This document shows positions 17,709-26,252 of a stretch of DNA of 64,000 nt, one piece after another. The first letter of the stretch is position 1, and each line of letters starts with the position of its first letter. This DNA comes from Thiothrix subterranea. GTDB lineage: Bacteria; Pseudomonadota; Gammaproteobacteria; Thiotrichales; Thiotrichaceae. A model generated the notes under the pieces. That model worked only from the letters and a program-made list of their open reading frames with translations. It was not told the DNA's origin and searched no databases. Position numbers and translations under genes: made by a program. Location of the stretch: the NCBI RefSeq assembly GCF_030930995.1, contig NZ_CP133217.1, positions 2,532,001 through 2,596,000 on the forward strand, in the 5' to 3' direction.

Positions 17709-19087
17709 TTCAACTGCACCCGCGTCCCCCACGGCACGGGCGATTTACCTTTCACCAGCCATATCACCGGATAATTCGGTTGCACCTTAGGGAAATACCC
17801 CTGCGCATCCGTGAAATACACCAAAATATCCGGCTGCTGATCTTGGGTTTGCACCCATTCAAACACAGGGCGGAAATCGGTCGAGCCGCCACCGGGCATG
17901 GCTTGCGGCAAGGTCGCTTCTTCCCACGGCTCAAAGCGGCGAGGAAAACCTTCTACCACTTCGGAATCACAGGCAAGCAAGGTAACAGCAGCGCGAACCT
18001 GCCCTTTGATCGCGTTAATTTCTGATAAACAGTCCTGCAATTCCTTGTCATTCACCGAGCCACTCACATCCAGCGCGACGACTGCGTTGATTTGATAGCT
18101 TTTCAGCGTCGGGAAAATCGCGGGGTCGCCTCGGCGCGAGGAGGGGCGGGCATAGCTGTAATCGTCACGCGCCACGGCGGTCATGTAGTGCGCCAGCAAG
18201 GTACGCCAGGGCAAGCGGGGTTGCAGCAATTCTTCCACCAAGCGTTTCATGACACCGCTGAGTTTTCCGGCTTGTTGCGCTTGTTGGGCGGCTCCGGCGA
18301 GGCGCTGTTGCCATTGTACGCTGAGGTCTTCGGCTTCTTGCTGGTTCAGCGGGGGCGGTGGGGGTTCGCCATCTTCGCTGGGTTCATCGGGGGATTGTTG
18401 TTGGGTGTTGCCGTCGCCTTCGCTGGCATCTTGTGGTTGGGATTCGGCTTCGCCGGATTCACCCGCGTCTTGTGTGTCAGGTTGCTGCGGTGGGGTGTCA
18501 GTGTCTGGTTCGGTATCCGTATCGGATTCTTCGGGAGTGTCATCCGCGTTGGTCGGGTTGTCTTGTTTGTCGCGGTTATCCAGCGGGTTTTCGCTTTTGT
18601 CGCTGCTGCCTTCGTTGGGGTTGGTTTCCTTGTCGTACAGGTGCTGATCCATCGTTTCGGTCATGTCGTTATCGTCGAGGAGCGGGTAAATCTCCTCGGC
18701 GCTCATGCCGACGTATTCTTTCATCATAATCATGCCGGGTGGCGGCTTGAGGCCGTCCGCAATCAGGATGGGGTTGATGGCGTAATCGCAAGCCAAGTCC
18801 CAGCGGTGTTTGACGCGGTGGGCGCGGCGGGCGAAATGCGACAAGGCACAATGCAGGGCTTCGTGGGCGAGGACGAATTGCGCTTCGTCGGTGCGTAATT
18901 CCTGCACGTATTCGGGGTTGTAATAAAATTTACGCGCATCCGTGCCGGTGGTGGGACACCATGCGGGGTTGGCAACCTGTAATGGCAAGCGCAGCACTAA
19001 TGCGCCCAGAAACGGTTTATCCAAAATCAGTTTGGTGCGGGCGGCAACCAGTTTGTTTTCGACGGCTTTGAGATCAATATCAGGCAT
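17705..19087 (-). CDS. Putative metallopeptidase with VWA-like domain (DUF2201 type)
   Basis: 460-residue protein. The N-terminal domain has the zinc motif HEALH (about residues 75-79, in FVLAHEALHCALSHFARR) and a later Asp/His region (DLACDYAINPILIADG). A long acidic, Pro/Gln/Asp/Glu-rich linker covers about residues 155-260. The C-terminal VWA-like domain has a DVSGSV metal-ion-dependent adhesion site (VVALDVSGSVNDKE), and GGGSTDFRPVFEWV. Start MPDIDLKAVE at 19087 is chosen over an ATG 19 codons upstream. Such genes usually pair with a MoxR-type AAA ATPase; none is adjacent here, and a subtilase lies upstream instead. Confidence 0.82.
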   Translation of the reverse strand: MPDIDLKAVENKLVAARTKLILDKPFLGALVLRLPLQVANPAWCPTTGTDARKFYYNPEYVQELRTDEAQFVLAHEALHCALSHFARRAHRVKHRWDLACDYAINPILIADGLKPPPGMIMMKEYVGMSAEEIYPLLDDNDMTETMDQHLYDKETNPNEGSSDKSENPLDNRDKQDNPTNADDTPEESDTDTEPDTDTPPQQPDTQDAGESGEAESQPQDASEGDGNTQQQSPDEPSEDGEPPPPPLNQQEAEDLSVQWQQRLAGAAQQAQQAGKLSGVMKRLVEELLQPRLPWRTLLAHYMTAVARDDYSYARPSSRRGDPAIFPTLKSYQINAVVALDVSGSVNDKELQDCLSEINAIKGQVRAAVTLLACDSEVVEGFPRRFEPWEEATLPQAMPGGGSTDFRPVFEWVQTQDQQPDILVYFTDAQGYFPKVQPNYPVIWLVKGKSPVPWGTRVQLN

Positions 19088-19150
19088 GGGTGGCAGCTTA
19101 TTGACGAAAACTCTGATGGTAGAACGCCCCGCGCACGGGTGCAAATGGGC

Positions 19151-20353
19151 TTAGTTCAGCGGGGCTTGCACAATGCCCGTGCCTACGTCATCTTCCTCGC
19201 TATTGGGGGCAAGCGATGCGTAAGTGCCGCTGGCAACCAATTGCGCCATTAGGCTTTGGTTTTCGACGCGCCCGTTCACTTCCAGTTGGCGTTGCGCCCA
19301 GAGTACCGCGACACCTGCCGCGTGTGGGGTTGCCATGCTGGTGCCATCCATGCGGGTGAGTTTGTCGCTACCGGCTTCAGCGGAGAGAATATCGACGCCA
19401 GGAGCAGCAATATCGGTTTGATTGTTAGAGAATTCGGCAACGGTAAAACCTTTATCGGATTCGCCGAGAGCGCCGACCGCAATAATACCCGTGCCTGCGG
19501 CGGGCGGCGCGACTGCAATTTCGTACTGGGGACGATTGCTTTCATTGCCTGACGCCGCGACGATGATTGTTCCTTGCCCAACGCTGCTAAATGCTTGCAC
19601 AAAGCTGGCAAGTTCGGTGAAAAGATTGACGTTAGCGCGGTATTCTTCCAACGCCATCGAAGTAGCAGGATTTACGTGCATCCCTTCGGTTTTGACCAGC
19701 CAATCGACGTAACCGGGAAAGTCGATCCCAACCGACATGGAAATGACGTGTGCGCCTTCGTGCAATGCCCATTGAATCGCTTTGGCAAGCGTGGCGGAAG
19801 TACCTCCGCCTTCGCCCAATACTTTGCCGATGAGGGCGCGTTCGATATGGCGAGCAATACCGATGCGCGTGCCATTCACATCCTGACCGAAAATCGTTCC
19901 AGCACAATGCGTGCCGTGACCGTCAAGATCATTGGGGTCTTCCCTGGTGAAGTTTTGTTGGAGCAAATTCACGCCTGCAAACGCAGGGTGGTTGGGGTCG
20001 ATGCCGCTATCCAGCACCGCGACGGTCACGCCCGTGCCATCAAAACGCGATTCGTGGGCGCGTACTGCTTTTACACCCCAAGTAATCGTCTGATCGGCGG
20101 TGGGCGGTATTACGGTGTCGGTCATTTGCCGCCTGACCGGGGCGATGAGTTTCAGTGGCATGGGCAGGGCAATCGCACGGGTGCGCGGGTCACGGCGTAA
20201 ATCATTGCGTTCGCGTTTGGTCAGGTCGGCCTCTTCCAATTTAACGCTGGTATCGCCAGTGCTACGCATTCCCGCGCCGCGCATTCCGGTGCTGCCGCGA
20301 GTGGGTGAAAAAACGTCTTGGCTACGCAAAACAATGTATTTTTCGGTGTTCAT
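19151..20353 (-). CDS. S8 family subtilisin-like serine peptidase
   Basis: 400-residue subtilase. The catalytic triad is D115 (VAVLDSGID), H146 (DGHGTHCAGT) and S339 (DGTSMATPHAAG), with the oxyanion Asn N270 (AASGNESN). The first 90 residues look like a propeptide and have no Sec signal, so it may act in the cytoplasm or leave by another route. About 60 residues between FPGYVDWLV and SFVQAF are an insertion compared with simple subtilisins. GGGGAGAT precedes the ATG. It ends 63 bases before the metallopeptidase gene on the same strand. Confidence 0.9.
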   Translation of the reverse strand: MNTEKYIVLRSQDVFSPTRGSTGMRGAGMRSTGDTSVKLEEADLTKRERNDLRRDPRTRAIALPMPLKLIAPVRRQMTDTVIPPTADQTITWGVKAVRAHESRFDGTGVTVAVLDSGIDPNHPAFAGVNLLQQNFTREDPNDLDGHGTHCAGTIFGQDVNGTRIGIARHIERALIGKVLGEGGGTSATLAKAIQWALHEGAHVISMSVGIDFPGYVDWLVKTEGMHVNPATSMALEEYRANVNLFTELASFVQAFSSVGQGTIIVAASGNESNRPQYEIAVAPPAAGTGIIAVGALGESDKGFTVAEFSNNQTDIAAPGVDILSAEAGSDKLTRMDGTSMATPHAAGVAVLWAQRQLEVNGRVENQSLMAQLVASGTYASLAPNSEEDDVGTGIVQAPLN

Positions 20354-20492
20354 CTCGATCTCCCCGCTTGCTTTAACTGTGATGCAGAATGCCTGTAACT
20401 ATAGTCGGCTTTGCGTTTGCCAAGCGGTAATTTTTGGATGGCGTGAGTAACTTCAACAGCAACTTCTTGCCTGCTGTGGCAAAATAGCCACT

Positions 20493-22325
20493 ATGCAAAC
20501 CGACCCCCCGAATTTTGACCCCCAAGATTTCCTCAGAACCGCCCCGCACAAGCCGGGCGTGTACCGTATGCTGGGCAAAGATGGCACAGTGCTCTACGTC
20601 GGCAAAGCCAAAGACTTGAAAAACCGTCTCTCTAGCTACTTTCGCGGCACACTGACCAATTCGCGCATTTTTGCGATGGTCAAGCAAATTTGCAACGTGG
20701 AAATTGCCATTACCAACACCGAAGCCGAAGCGCTATTGTTGGAAAGCAACCTGATTAAACAGCATTCGCCGCGCTACAATATTTTGCTCAAGGACGGCAA
20801 AGGCTATCCCTACATTCACATCACGGCGGACGCCTATCCGCGCATTGAATTTTATCGTGGTTCGCGCAAGCAGCCTGGGCAATATTTTGGCCCTTATCCC
20901 AGCGTGGGGGCGGTGCGCCAAACCATGCATTTAATGAAAAAATTGTTCAAAGCGCGGCAGTGTGAAGACAGTTATTTCGCCAACCGTTCGCGCCCGTGTT
21001 TGGAATACCAAATCAAGCGTTGCAGCGGGCCTTGTGTTGGTATGATTGACAAGCACGACTACGACCAAAGCATTCGTCACGCGGTGCAATTTCTGCAAGG
21101 GCGCACTCAGGAAGTGATTGACGAGCTGGTGCAAAAAATGGAAAGCGCCGCGCAGACGTTGAATTTCGAGAAAGCCGCTGAACACCGCGATTTAATCGAA
21201 AGCTTGCGGCATATTTCCCAACAACAATACGTCAGCGGCAGCAATGGTAATGTGGATGTGGTGTCGATTTGCTTGGGGTCGGGGGTTGCCAGTGTGCAGG
21301 TATTCACGGTGCGCAATGGCAATAATCTTGGCAACCGCAACTTCTTCCCTAAATTGCCTGCTGGTGACGTGGCTAGTGCGGAAATTCTCAGCTCATTCTT
21401 GGCGCAGTATTACCTGAATCATGATGTGCCGGGTGAAATTTTGGTCTCGGAATTGCCCGATGATGCGGATGTTTTAGCCGATATGCTGACCCTCAAGCAA
21501 GGGCGCAAAGTATTGATTCGCCAACCGCAGCGCGGCGAACGCAGCAAATGGGTAGAATTGGCGCAACGCAATGCCGAACAAGCCCTGCAAATGCAAGTAC
21601 TCTCAAAAGCAGGGATGCAGCAACGCCTCTTCGCCCTACAAGAAGCGCTTGGCATGAGTGGATTGCCCGCCCGCATGGAATGTTTCGACATTAGCCACAC
21701 AATGGGGGAAGCGACTGTTGCCTCTTGCGTGGTGTTTGACCTGAATGGCCCGGTAAAATCGGAATATCGGCGGTATAATATCGAGGGTATTCAGCCCGGT
21801 GATGATTACGCGGCGATGCATCAAGCGCTTACTCGCCGATTTCGTCGCGCTGTTGAGCAAGCCGGTAAACTACCTGATATTCTGTTTATTGACGGCGGCA
21901 AAGGCCAAGTGTCACAAGCCTTGGCGGTGTTGCGTGAATTAAACGTCACGGGTGTGGATGTTGTTGGGGTGGCGAAAGGCGAAGGTCGCAAACCGGGGTT
22001 AGAAACTTTGATTATTGAGCAAGGCAGTGAGCGTTTGGCATTGCCTGAACATTCGGCAGCCTTGCACTTAATTCAACAAATTCGCGATGAAGCCCACCGT
22101 TTTGCGATTACCGGGCATCGGGCGCGTCGTCAAAAAGCACGAACCCAATCGCCCTTGGAGCAAATTGAAGGGTTGGGTGCAAAGCGGCGGCAAGTATTGC
22201 TGCAACAATTTGGTGGCTTGAAAGCGATTGAGCGTGCCAGTGCGGAAGAATTGGCAAAAGTGTCCGGGATTAGCCCGGCGTTGGCGCGTAAAATTTATGA
22301 TTTCTTTAACGGAGAAGAGAGTTGA
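20493..22325 (+). CDS. uvrC: Excinuclease ABC subunit C
   Basis: 610-residue UvrC, standard length. The GIY-YIG nuclease is at the N terminus (KPGVYRMLGKDGTVLYVGKAKDLKNRLSSYF), the Cys-rich segment is CLEYQIKRCSGPCVG, the UVR motif is LNFEKAAEHRDLIESL (about 210), and the RNase H-like nuclease is MECFDISHTMGEATVASCVVF. The C terminus carries helix-hairpin-helix motifs (EGLGAKRRQVLLQQFGGLKAIERAS). It makes both cuts in nucleotide excision repair with UvrAB. pgsA follows after one base, as in many gammaproteobacteria. Confidence 0.97.
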   Translation: MQTDPPNFDPQDFLRTAPHKPGVYRMLGKDGTVLYVGKAKDLKNRLSSYFRGTLTNSRIFAMVKQICNVEIAITNTEAEALLLESNLIKQHSPRYNILLKDGKGYPYIHITADAYPRIEFYRGSRKQPGQYFGPYPSVGAVRQTMHLMKKLFKARQCEDSYFANRSRPCLEYQIKRCSGPCVGMIDKHDYDQSIRHAVQFLQGRTQEVIDELVQKMESAAQTLNFEKAAEHRDLIESLRHISQQQYVSGSNGNVDVVSICLGSGVASVQVFTVRNGNNLGNRNFFPKLPAGDVASAEILSSFLAQYYLNHDVPGEILVSELPDDADVLADMLTLKQGRKVLIRQPQRGERSKWVELAQRNAEQALQMQVLSKAGMQQRLFALQEALGMSGLPARMECFDISHTMGEATVASCVVFDLNGPVKSEYRRYNIEGIQPGDDYAAMHQALTRRFRRAVEQAGKLPDILFIDGGKGQVSQALAVLRELNVTGVDVVGVAKGEGRKPGLETLIIEQGSERLALPEHSAALHLIQQIRDEAHRFAITGHRARRQKARTQSPLEQIEGLGAKRRQVLLQQFGGLKAIERASAEELAKVSGISPALARKIYDFFNGEES

Positions 22326-22326
22326 T

Positions 22327-22875
22327 ATGGTGTTCAACCTGCCGGTGTTGCTGACGTGGCTGCGGATTGCGTTTATTCCGCTGCTGGTATTCCTGTTTTA
22401 TCTGGAAGCGCCTTGGGCACCCTTGGCGGCGGCTATCTTGTTTGGGATTGCCGGTTTGACCGATTGGGCGGATGGTTATTTGGCGCGTTTGTGGCAACAA
22501 GAATCCAGTTTTGGTGCATTTCTTGACCCAGTGGCGGATAAGCTGATTGTGGCAGTCGCCCTGATTTTGCTGGTGGAACGCGAAGTGAATGTTTGGATCA
22601 CATTGGCAACGGTGGTAATTATCGGGCGCGAAATCGTGATTTCAGCCTTGCGCGAATGGATGGCGGAATCCGGTAATCGTTCCAAAGTGGCGGTGGCTTT
22701 CATTGGAAAACTGAAAACCACCGCGCAAATCATTGCGTTGATTTGCTTATTGTATAACCAAGATTTGTTCGGGGTATTGCCCTTGCGCGAAATCGGCTTG
22801 GTGGCTTTGGCGATTGCGACGGTATTGACCGTCTGGTCGATGGTGCAGTACCTGCGCAGTGCGTTTCGCTCATAA
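22327..22875 (+). CDS. pgsA: CDP-diacylglycerol--glycerol-3-phosphate 3-phosphatidyltransferase
   Basis: 182-residue integral membrane enzyme making phosphatidylglycerol phosphate. The CDP-alcohol phosphotransferase motif D-x2-DG-x2-AR-x8-G-x3-D-x3-D is complete in DWADGYLAR through GAFLDPVADK (about residues 40-66). The rest has several membrane segments. The start at 22327 (MVFNLPVLLTWLRI) has GGAGAAGAG upstream and lies just after the uvrC stop. Its last six bases overlap the convergent membrane-protein gene. Confidence 0.95.
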   Translation: MVFNLPVLLTWLRIAFIPLLVFLFYLEAPWAPLAAAILFGIAGLTDWADGYLARLWQQESSFGAFLDPVADKLIVAVALILLVEREVNVWITLATVVIIGREIVISALREWMAESGNRSKVAVAFIGKLKTTAQIIALICLLYNQDLFGVLPLREIGLVALAIATVLTVWSMVQYLRSAFRS

Positions 22876-24129
22876 GCTATCTTGGTAAGTTTTGAGCTGT
22901 TCCCATTCCCCTCGTGCGGCGAGTGCCGCTTGTTGCGGCCAGCTTGACGTGTCGTGCTGGCTGAACTGTTCGTCTTCCACGATCAGCAGGGCTTGCAGTT
23001 TTTGGTGGGAAGTTTCCGCCAATTGCTGATAAGTGTGGATACCTGCGCGGTGCAGAATAGACGCGAAGGTGGGGCCAATGCCTACCAGTTTTTGCAGATC
23101 GTCGTGTTTGATCGATAAATTGCTGGCAAGTTTTTCGGTGAGTTCTTTGGCGCTGGCGGCGAGGCTGGCGAGTGTCGAGCTGCCTTTTGTCAGGGTTTCA
23201 GCGCTGAGAGAACTGCCTTTTGAGCCAAGATCGTTGCCGATTTCTTTCGCTTTGTGCAGCCATTCGTTGGCGGTGGGCGTGGCTTTTTCGGTGAGGTGTT
23301 CCACGCTGTCTTTGGCCTTGTGCAGCCATTCGTTGGCGGTAGGCGTGGCTTTTTCGGTGAGGTGTTCCACACTGTCTTTGGCCTTGTGCAACCAATCGTT
23401 CAAGATATTGAGTGGCGTGTCTGTGCTGCCTTGGTTGCTGTTGGTTTCTGGCATATCGGGTGGATCAATAATCGGTTTGTGTGGGTCGATAGCATCGAGT
23501 AATGGATCAGTTTTCATGGTTGTTTCTGGCATATCGGGTGGATCAATAATCGGTTTATGGGGGTCAATTTCAGCTAACAGTGGGTCAAGCGTCCATGATG
23601 CGGTTGGCATTGGTTCGTTGGGCATGGTGATGATCTCCAGTGTGATTTCTGGTTCTGGTGCGTTGTCTACGTCAACTAAGTCAAGGATGGGTTTGTGCGG
23701 ATCGATGGCAGCCAGCAGCGGGTCAATTTCTGGCAACGGTGGCAATTCGCCATGCATCACAGGCACGTCTACCACGGTTTTAGGGGTTACTTCCGGCAAG
23801 GCAATCGTGGGCTTGGGAGATACTTTGGGAATATAAACATCCGTGACAGGTTGCGGTCGCGAAAATTGTGGCAGTTCAAGCTCTGGTGCTGGCGTGACAG
23901 GTTTAGCGCGTAGGTTTGGGGTGTGAATGTCGAAGTCACGGGTGTGATATTTGCCCGCTGGAACGGGGGTAATGCCAAGCGGAATCGTTTTTTTCTTGGG
24001 TAAGCAGCAAATGCCCATTTGACGCAATAAGCGGCAGAGTAAGATGCCGACGACAAAACTCAGTAGCAGTAATGAGATGATTTCCCCTGTTGCCATGCCG
24101 AATGTATAAGGGGTATTAGCGGTATTCAT
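22870..24129 (-). CDS. Membrane-anchored repeat protein with C-terminal helix-hairpin-helix domain
   Basis: 419-residue protein, not a named family I recognise. The N-terminal membrane segment (FGMATGEIISLLLLSFVVGILLCRLLRQMGICCLPKKK) is shared with the next two upstream genes. The middle holds copies of DPLLAxIDPHKPIxD (about residues 135-220, three or four copies), then three copies of a 22-residue unit built on NEWLHKAKDSVEHLTEKATPT. The last 85 residues are a helix-hairpin-helix domain (LQKLVGIGPTFASILHRAGIHTYQQLAET) ending SWPQQAALAARGEWEQLKTYQ. The start at 24129 has AAGGA nine bases upstream. A terminator separates it from the genes upstream, so it needs its own promoter. Confidence 0.75.
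   Translation of the reverse strand: MNTANTPYTFGMATGEIISLLLLSFVVGILLCRLLRQMGICCLPKKKTIPLGITPVPAGKYHTRDFDIHTPNLRAKPVTPAPELELPQFSRPQPVTDVYIPKVSPKPTIALPEVTPKTVVDVPVMHGELPPLPEIDPLLAAIDPHKPILDLVDVDNAPEPEITLEIITMPNEPMPTASWTLDPLLAEIDPHKPIIDPPDMPETTMKTDPLLDAIDPHKPIIDPPDMPETNSNQGSTDTPLNILNDWLHKAKDSVEHLTEKATPTANEWLHKAKDSVEHLTEKATPTANEWLHKAKEIGNDLGSKGSSLSAETLTKGSSTLASLAASAKELTEKLASNLSIKHDDLQKLVGIGPTFASILHRAGIHTYQQLAETSHQKLQALLIVEDEQFSQHDTSSWPQQAALAARGEWEQLKTYQDSL
23252..23400. repeat. 66-bp tandem repeat inside the HhH membrane-protein gene
   Basis: Two full copies and part of a third of a 66-bp unit start at 23252, 23318 and 23384. They encode the 22-residue units NEWLHKAKDSVEHLTEKATPTA. The copies differ at only a few bases, so the expansion is recent and length should vary between strains. 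Confidence 0.9.
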
Positions 24130-24185
24130 GATTGGCATTCCTTATTCAATGCATGAGAAATAGTAGCGGTAGCGTCCTGCTAAGC

Positions 24186-24210
24186 AAAAACCGGCGTTTT
24201 GCCGGTTTTT
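24186..24210 (-). terminator. Rho-independent terminator
   Basis: AAAAACCGGC and GCCGGTTTTT form a perfect 10-bp stem with a five-base loop, usable on either strand. It follows the 24225-24848 gene and closes the operon that begins with the OmpA-family gene. Confidence 0.88.
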
Positions 24211-24224
24211 GTGGGGCTTGTTAT

Positions 24225-24848
24225 TTAAACTCGTCCGCTGATTAGCAGGTTTTGGTATTCCTTGAGGCGTTCCCATTCACCTTTGTTTGCCAATTCTGCT
24301 TGGTAAGGCCAGCTTTTAGGGTCGTGCATTTTGAATTGATTACCCGCAGCTTCCAGTATCGGTTTGATTTCTTCCGGTGTCATGGATGCAAGTTGTGCGA
24401 AATTACGCACGCCCGACGCATTGAGCACTTGTTCCAATTTGGGGCCGATACCTTCCAATTTTTTCAGGTCATCTTTGTGACCTAGTGTGACGCTGGTCAG
24501 GTTAGGTGGGATGCTGCTGACCTCATGGCGGGAGGGGGCGCTGGGTGCTGGCGGCTCAGGGTTACGCAATAAGCTGTTAATGTCAGCCGTATAGCCACCG
24601 CCTTTCAGATCATTGCCCGGAAATTCGCGTGGGGTACGCTGACCTTCGCGTGTGGTGCTGGAATGAGTGGTGTGACTGGTATCACTCAAGGAAGGCTCTC
24701 TGGTGTTAAGCGCATGGCTGGCACAGCAAATACCCAATTTACGCAATAACCAGCACAGCAGCATCCCCAGTAAAAATGCGCCTAGCAGCAGTAAGACGAT
24801 TTCCAGACTGGCAAGACCAAAGGTGTAGTCGGCACTTGTTTGCTTCAT
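24225..24848 (-). CDS. Membrane-anchored helix-hairpin-helix protein, paralogue of the neighbouring gene
   Basis: 207-residue protein. The N-terminal membrane anchor, YTFGLASLEIVLLLLGAFLLGMLLCWLLRKLGICC, matches the anchors of both neighbours. A Ser/Thr/Pro-rich linker (about 40-110) leads to a helix-hairpin-helix domain (KDDLKKLEGIGPKLEQVLNASGVRNFAQLASM) and the same ending as the larger paralogue (SWPYQAELANKGEWERLKEYQ). HhH domains of this type bind DNA in other proteins or serve as protein contacts; the role here is unknown. GAGGAG, its ribosome site, lies at the end of the small upstream gene. Confidence 0.8.
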   Translation of the reverse strand: MKQTSADYTFGLASLEIVLLLLGAFLLGMLLCWLLRKLGICCASHALNTREPSLSDTSHTTHSSTTREGQRTPREFPGNDLKGGGYTADINSLLRNPEPPAPSAPSRHEVSSIPPNLTSVTLGHKDDLKKLEGIGPKLEQVLNASGVRNFAQLASMTPEEIKPILEAAGNQFKMHDPKSWPYQAELANKGEWERLKEYQNLLISGRV

Positions 24849-24851
24849 GAA

Positions 24852-24983
24852 TTACTCCTCATGGCCTGAGCGGTTGCGGAAATAGCAGAACAGGAAACCC
24901 AAGAGGAATGCACCTGCGAGCATGAGAATGACATCCAGACTGGCGCTGGTCATGTCGTAACGGCTTGTAATGTCTTTAAACAT
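24852..24983 (-). CDS. 43-residue single-span membrane protein of the same anchor family
   Basis: A small gene encoding MFKDITSRYDMTSASLDVI, then LMLAGAFLLGFLFCYF, then RNRSGHEE and stop. It is the shared anchor of its two downstream paralogues with no soluble domain: compare ASLDVILMLAGAFLLGFLFC with ASLEIVLLLLGAFLLGMLLC. The ATG at 24983 has GGAG upstream, and the downstream gene begins three bases after its stop. The OmpA-family gene ends 18 bases upstream. Conservation of the anchor and the tight spacing support it as a real gene. Confidence 0.8.
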   Translation of the reverse strand: MFKDITSRYDMTSASLDVILMLAGAFLLGFLFCYFRNRSGHEE

Positions 24984-25001
24984 GGTAACAACTCCAATCG
25001 T

Positions 25002-26108
25002 TTATTTTACAGGGGTGATTTCAACACGGCGGTTTTTCTTACGCCCGTCTTCCGTATTGTTATCAGCAATCGGTTTGTCAGCACCTTCAGAAGACGCAGA
25101 TACACGGTCTTTAGGAGCACCTAGGCCAACCAAGGTTTTTTGGAGCATTTCGGCACGTTTCAAACCGAGGGCTTTGTTTTTCGCGGGATCACCTTTGTTA
25201 TCGGTGTGACCGACGATAGTGACTTTCGCACTGCTATTGTCTTTCAGGAACTGCGCTACTTTCTCAAAATATTCCTTGGTGCTGTCAGCTAATTGTGGGT
25301 TAGCAGAACCGGTCGGGAAAGTGAGGATAGCCGGGCCAATATCGCCGTTTTGAGTGGGACTAGTGGTTTCCATGGTGACTTTATCGTCGTCAGCTTTGGT
25401 TTGTGCTGCATCCGCAGCGGCTTTATCAGCGTCGATTTTAGCTTGTGCTTCAGCAGCGGCTTTATCAGCATCGGCTTTGGCTTGTGCATCCGCTGCGGCT
25501 TTGTCGGCAGTGGCTTTGTCAGCGTCAGCTTTGGCCTGTGCATCCGCAGCGGTTTTGTCGGCAGCGGCTTTATCAGCGTCAGTTTCGTCGGCAGCGGCTG
25601 TTTGGGTGGCATCACCACCGTTGGCAGCGGGATCAAGATAGTCGGCGAGTTGGTTATTGTTGGTGTCGGCTGCATCATCAACATTGCCATCACCATTGGG
25701 GTCAGCTTTTTCAGCCGCTGTTAATACGCCGTCCCCGTCATCGTCGTCATCCAGCGCGTCTATTTTGCCATCCCCATCGGTGTCTTGTGGGTCGCGTGCC
25801 AGTTCGATGAAGTCAGAAATACCGTCGCCGTCGCTGTCTTCTTTATCAGGGTCAAGTCCCAAGGTTTTTTCTTTGGCATCAGGAATACCGTCACCGTCGG
25901 TATCGGTCGTATCAGCACTTGATTTGTTGTCAGCATCTGATGCTGCGCCAGCCAGTGCCGCCGCACCCGTTGCGGCTGTACCCGTTGCGATTTGTGCGGA
26001 CGTTGCATCAGCACCGCAGAAATCTTTCACTTTGCAGGTATACCACCACCAGCTACCTACCCCCCAGATACCGGCTAACAGTAGCACGATTAATGATTTT
26101 GTTTTCAT
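25002..26108 (-). CDS. OmpA-family protein with calcium-binding thrombospondin type 3-like repeats
   Basis: 368-residue protein. An N-terminal membrane segment, TKSLIVLLLAGIWGVGSWWWY, leads to a CKVKDFCGA cysteine pair and an Ala-rich spacer. Then come Asp-rich repeats (DTDGDGIPDAKEKTLGLDPDKEDSDGDGIS-type, about residues 70-150) that bind calcium in related proteins. Next is an Ala/Asp/Lys heptad-like stretch of repeated DKAAADAQAKA units (about 170-245), then a C-terminal OmpA peptidoglycan-binding domain (TIVGHTDNKGDPAKNKALGLKRAEMLQ, GRKKNRRVEI). It would sit in the inner membrane and reach the cell wall. AAGGAG precedes the ATG at 26108. It heads the operon with the anchor proteins. Confidence 0.87.
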   Translation of the reverse strand: MKTKSLIVLLLAGIWGVGSWWWYTCKVKDFCGADATSAQIATGTAATGAAALAGAASDADNKSSADTTDTDGDGIPDAKEKTLGLDPDKEDSDGDGISDFIELARDPQDTDGDGKIDALDDDDDGDGVLTAAEKADPNGDGNVDDAADTNNNQLADYLDPAANGGDATQTAAADETDADKAAADKTAADAQAKADADKATADKAAADAQAKADADKAAAEAQAKIDADKAAADAAQTKADDDKVTMETTSPTQNGDIGPAILTFPTGSANPQLADSTKEYFEKVAQFLKDNSSAKVTIVGHTDNKGDPAKNKALGLKRAEMLQKTLVGLGAPKDRVSASSEGADKPIADNNTEDGRKKNRRVEITPVK

Positions 26109-26163
26109 GCAGGTGAAACTCCTTTTCTTGGAACATTCTTGAATAACGTTATGAGACACACTT

Positions 26164-26192
26164 TTTATAGTATGCAATACCGTGAATTACAA
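26164..26192 (-). promoter_or_regulatory. Putative sigma-70 promoter of the OmpA-family operon
   Basis: On the minus strand TTGTAA (26192-26187) and TATAAA (26169-26164) are 17 bases apart, about 55 bases before the start codon at 26108. Spacing and sequence fit; it is not experimentally supported. Confidence 0.6.
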
Positions 26193-26252
26193 CCGGGTTA
26201 TTGTTCGCATGAAAATAGCATGAACGGCAGCAACTTGCCGATTATTGATGAA

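Noticed and set aside
18092-18898. A 268-codon open frame on the plus strand opposite the metallopeptidase gene
   Set aside because: It mirrors the acidic linker and HEALH domain of the minus-strand gene, has low-complexity Val/Gly/Phe sequence, and no ribosome site. The minus-strand gene has clear motifs.
23252-23400. Tandem repeats that might suggest a CRISPR array
   Set aside because: The units are 66 bp and contiguous, without spacers, and they translate into helical 22-residue repeats in the correct frame.
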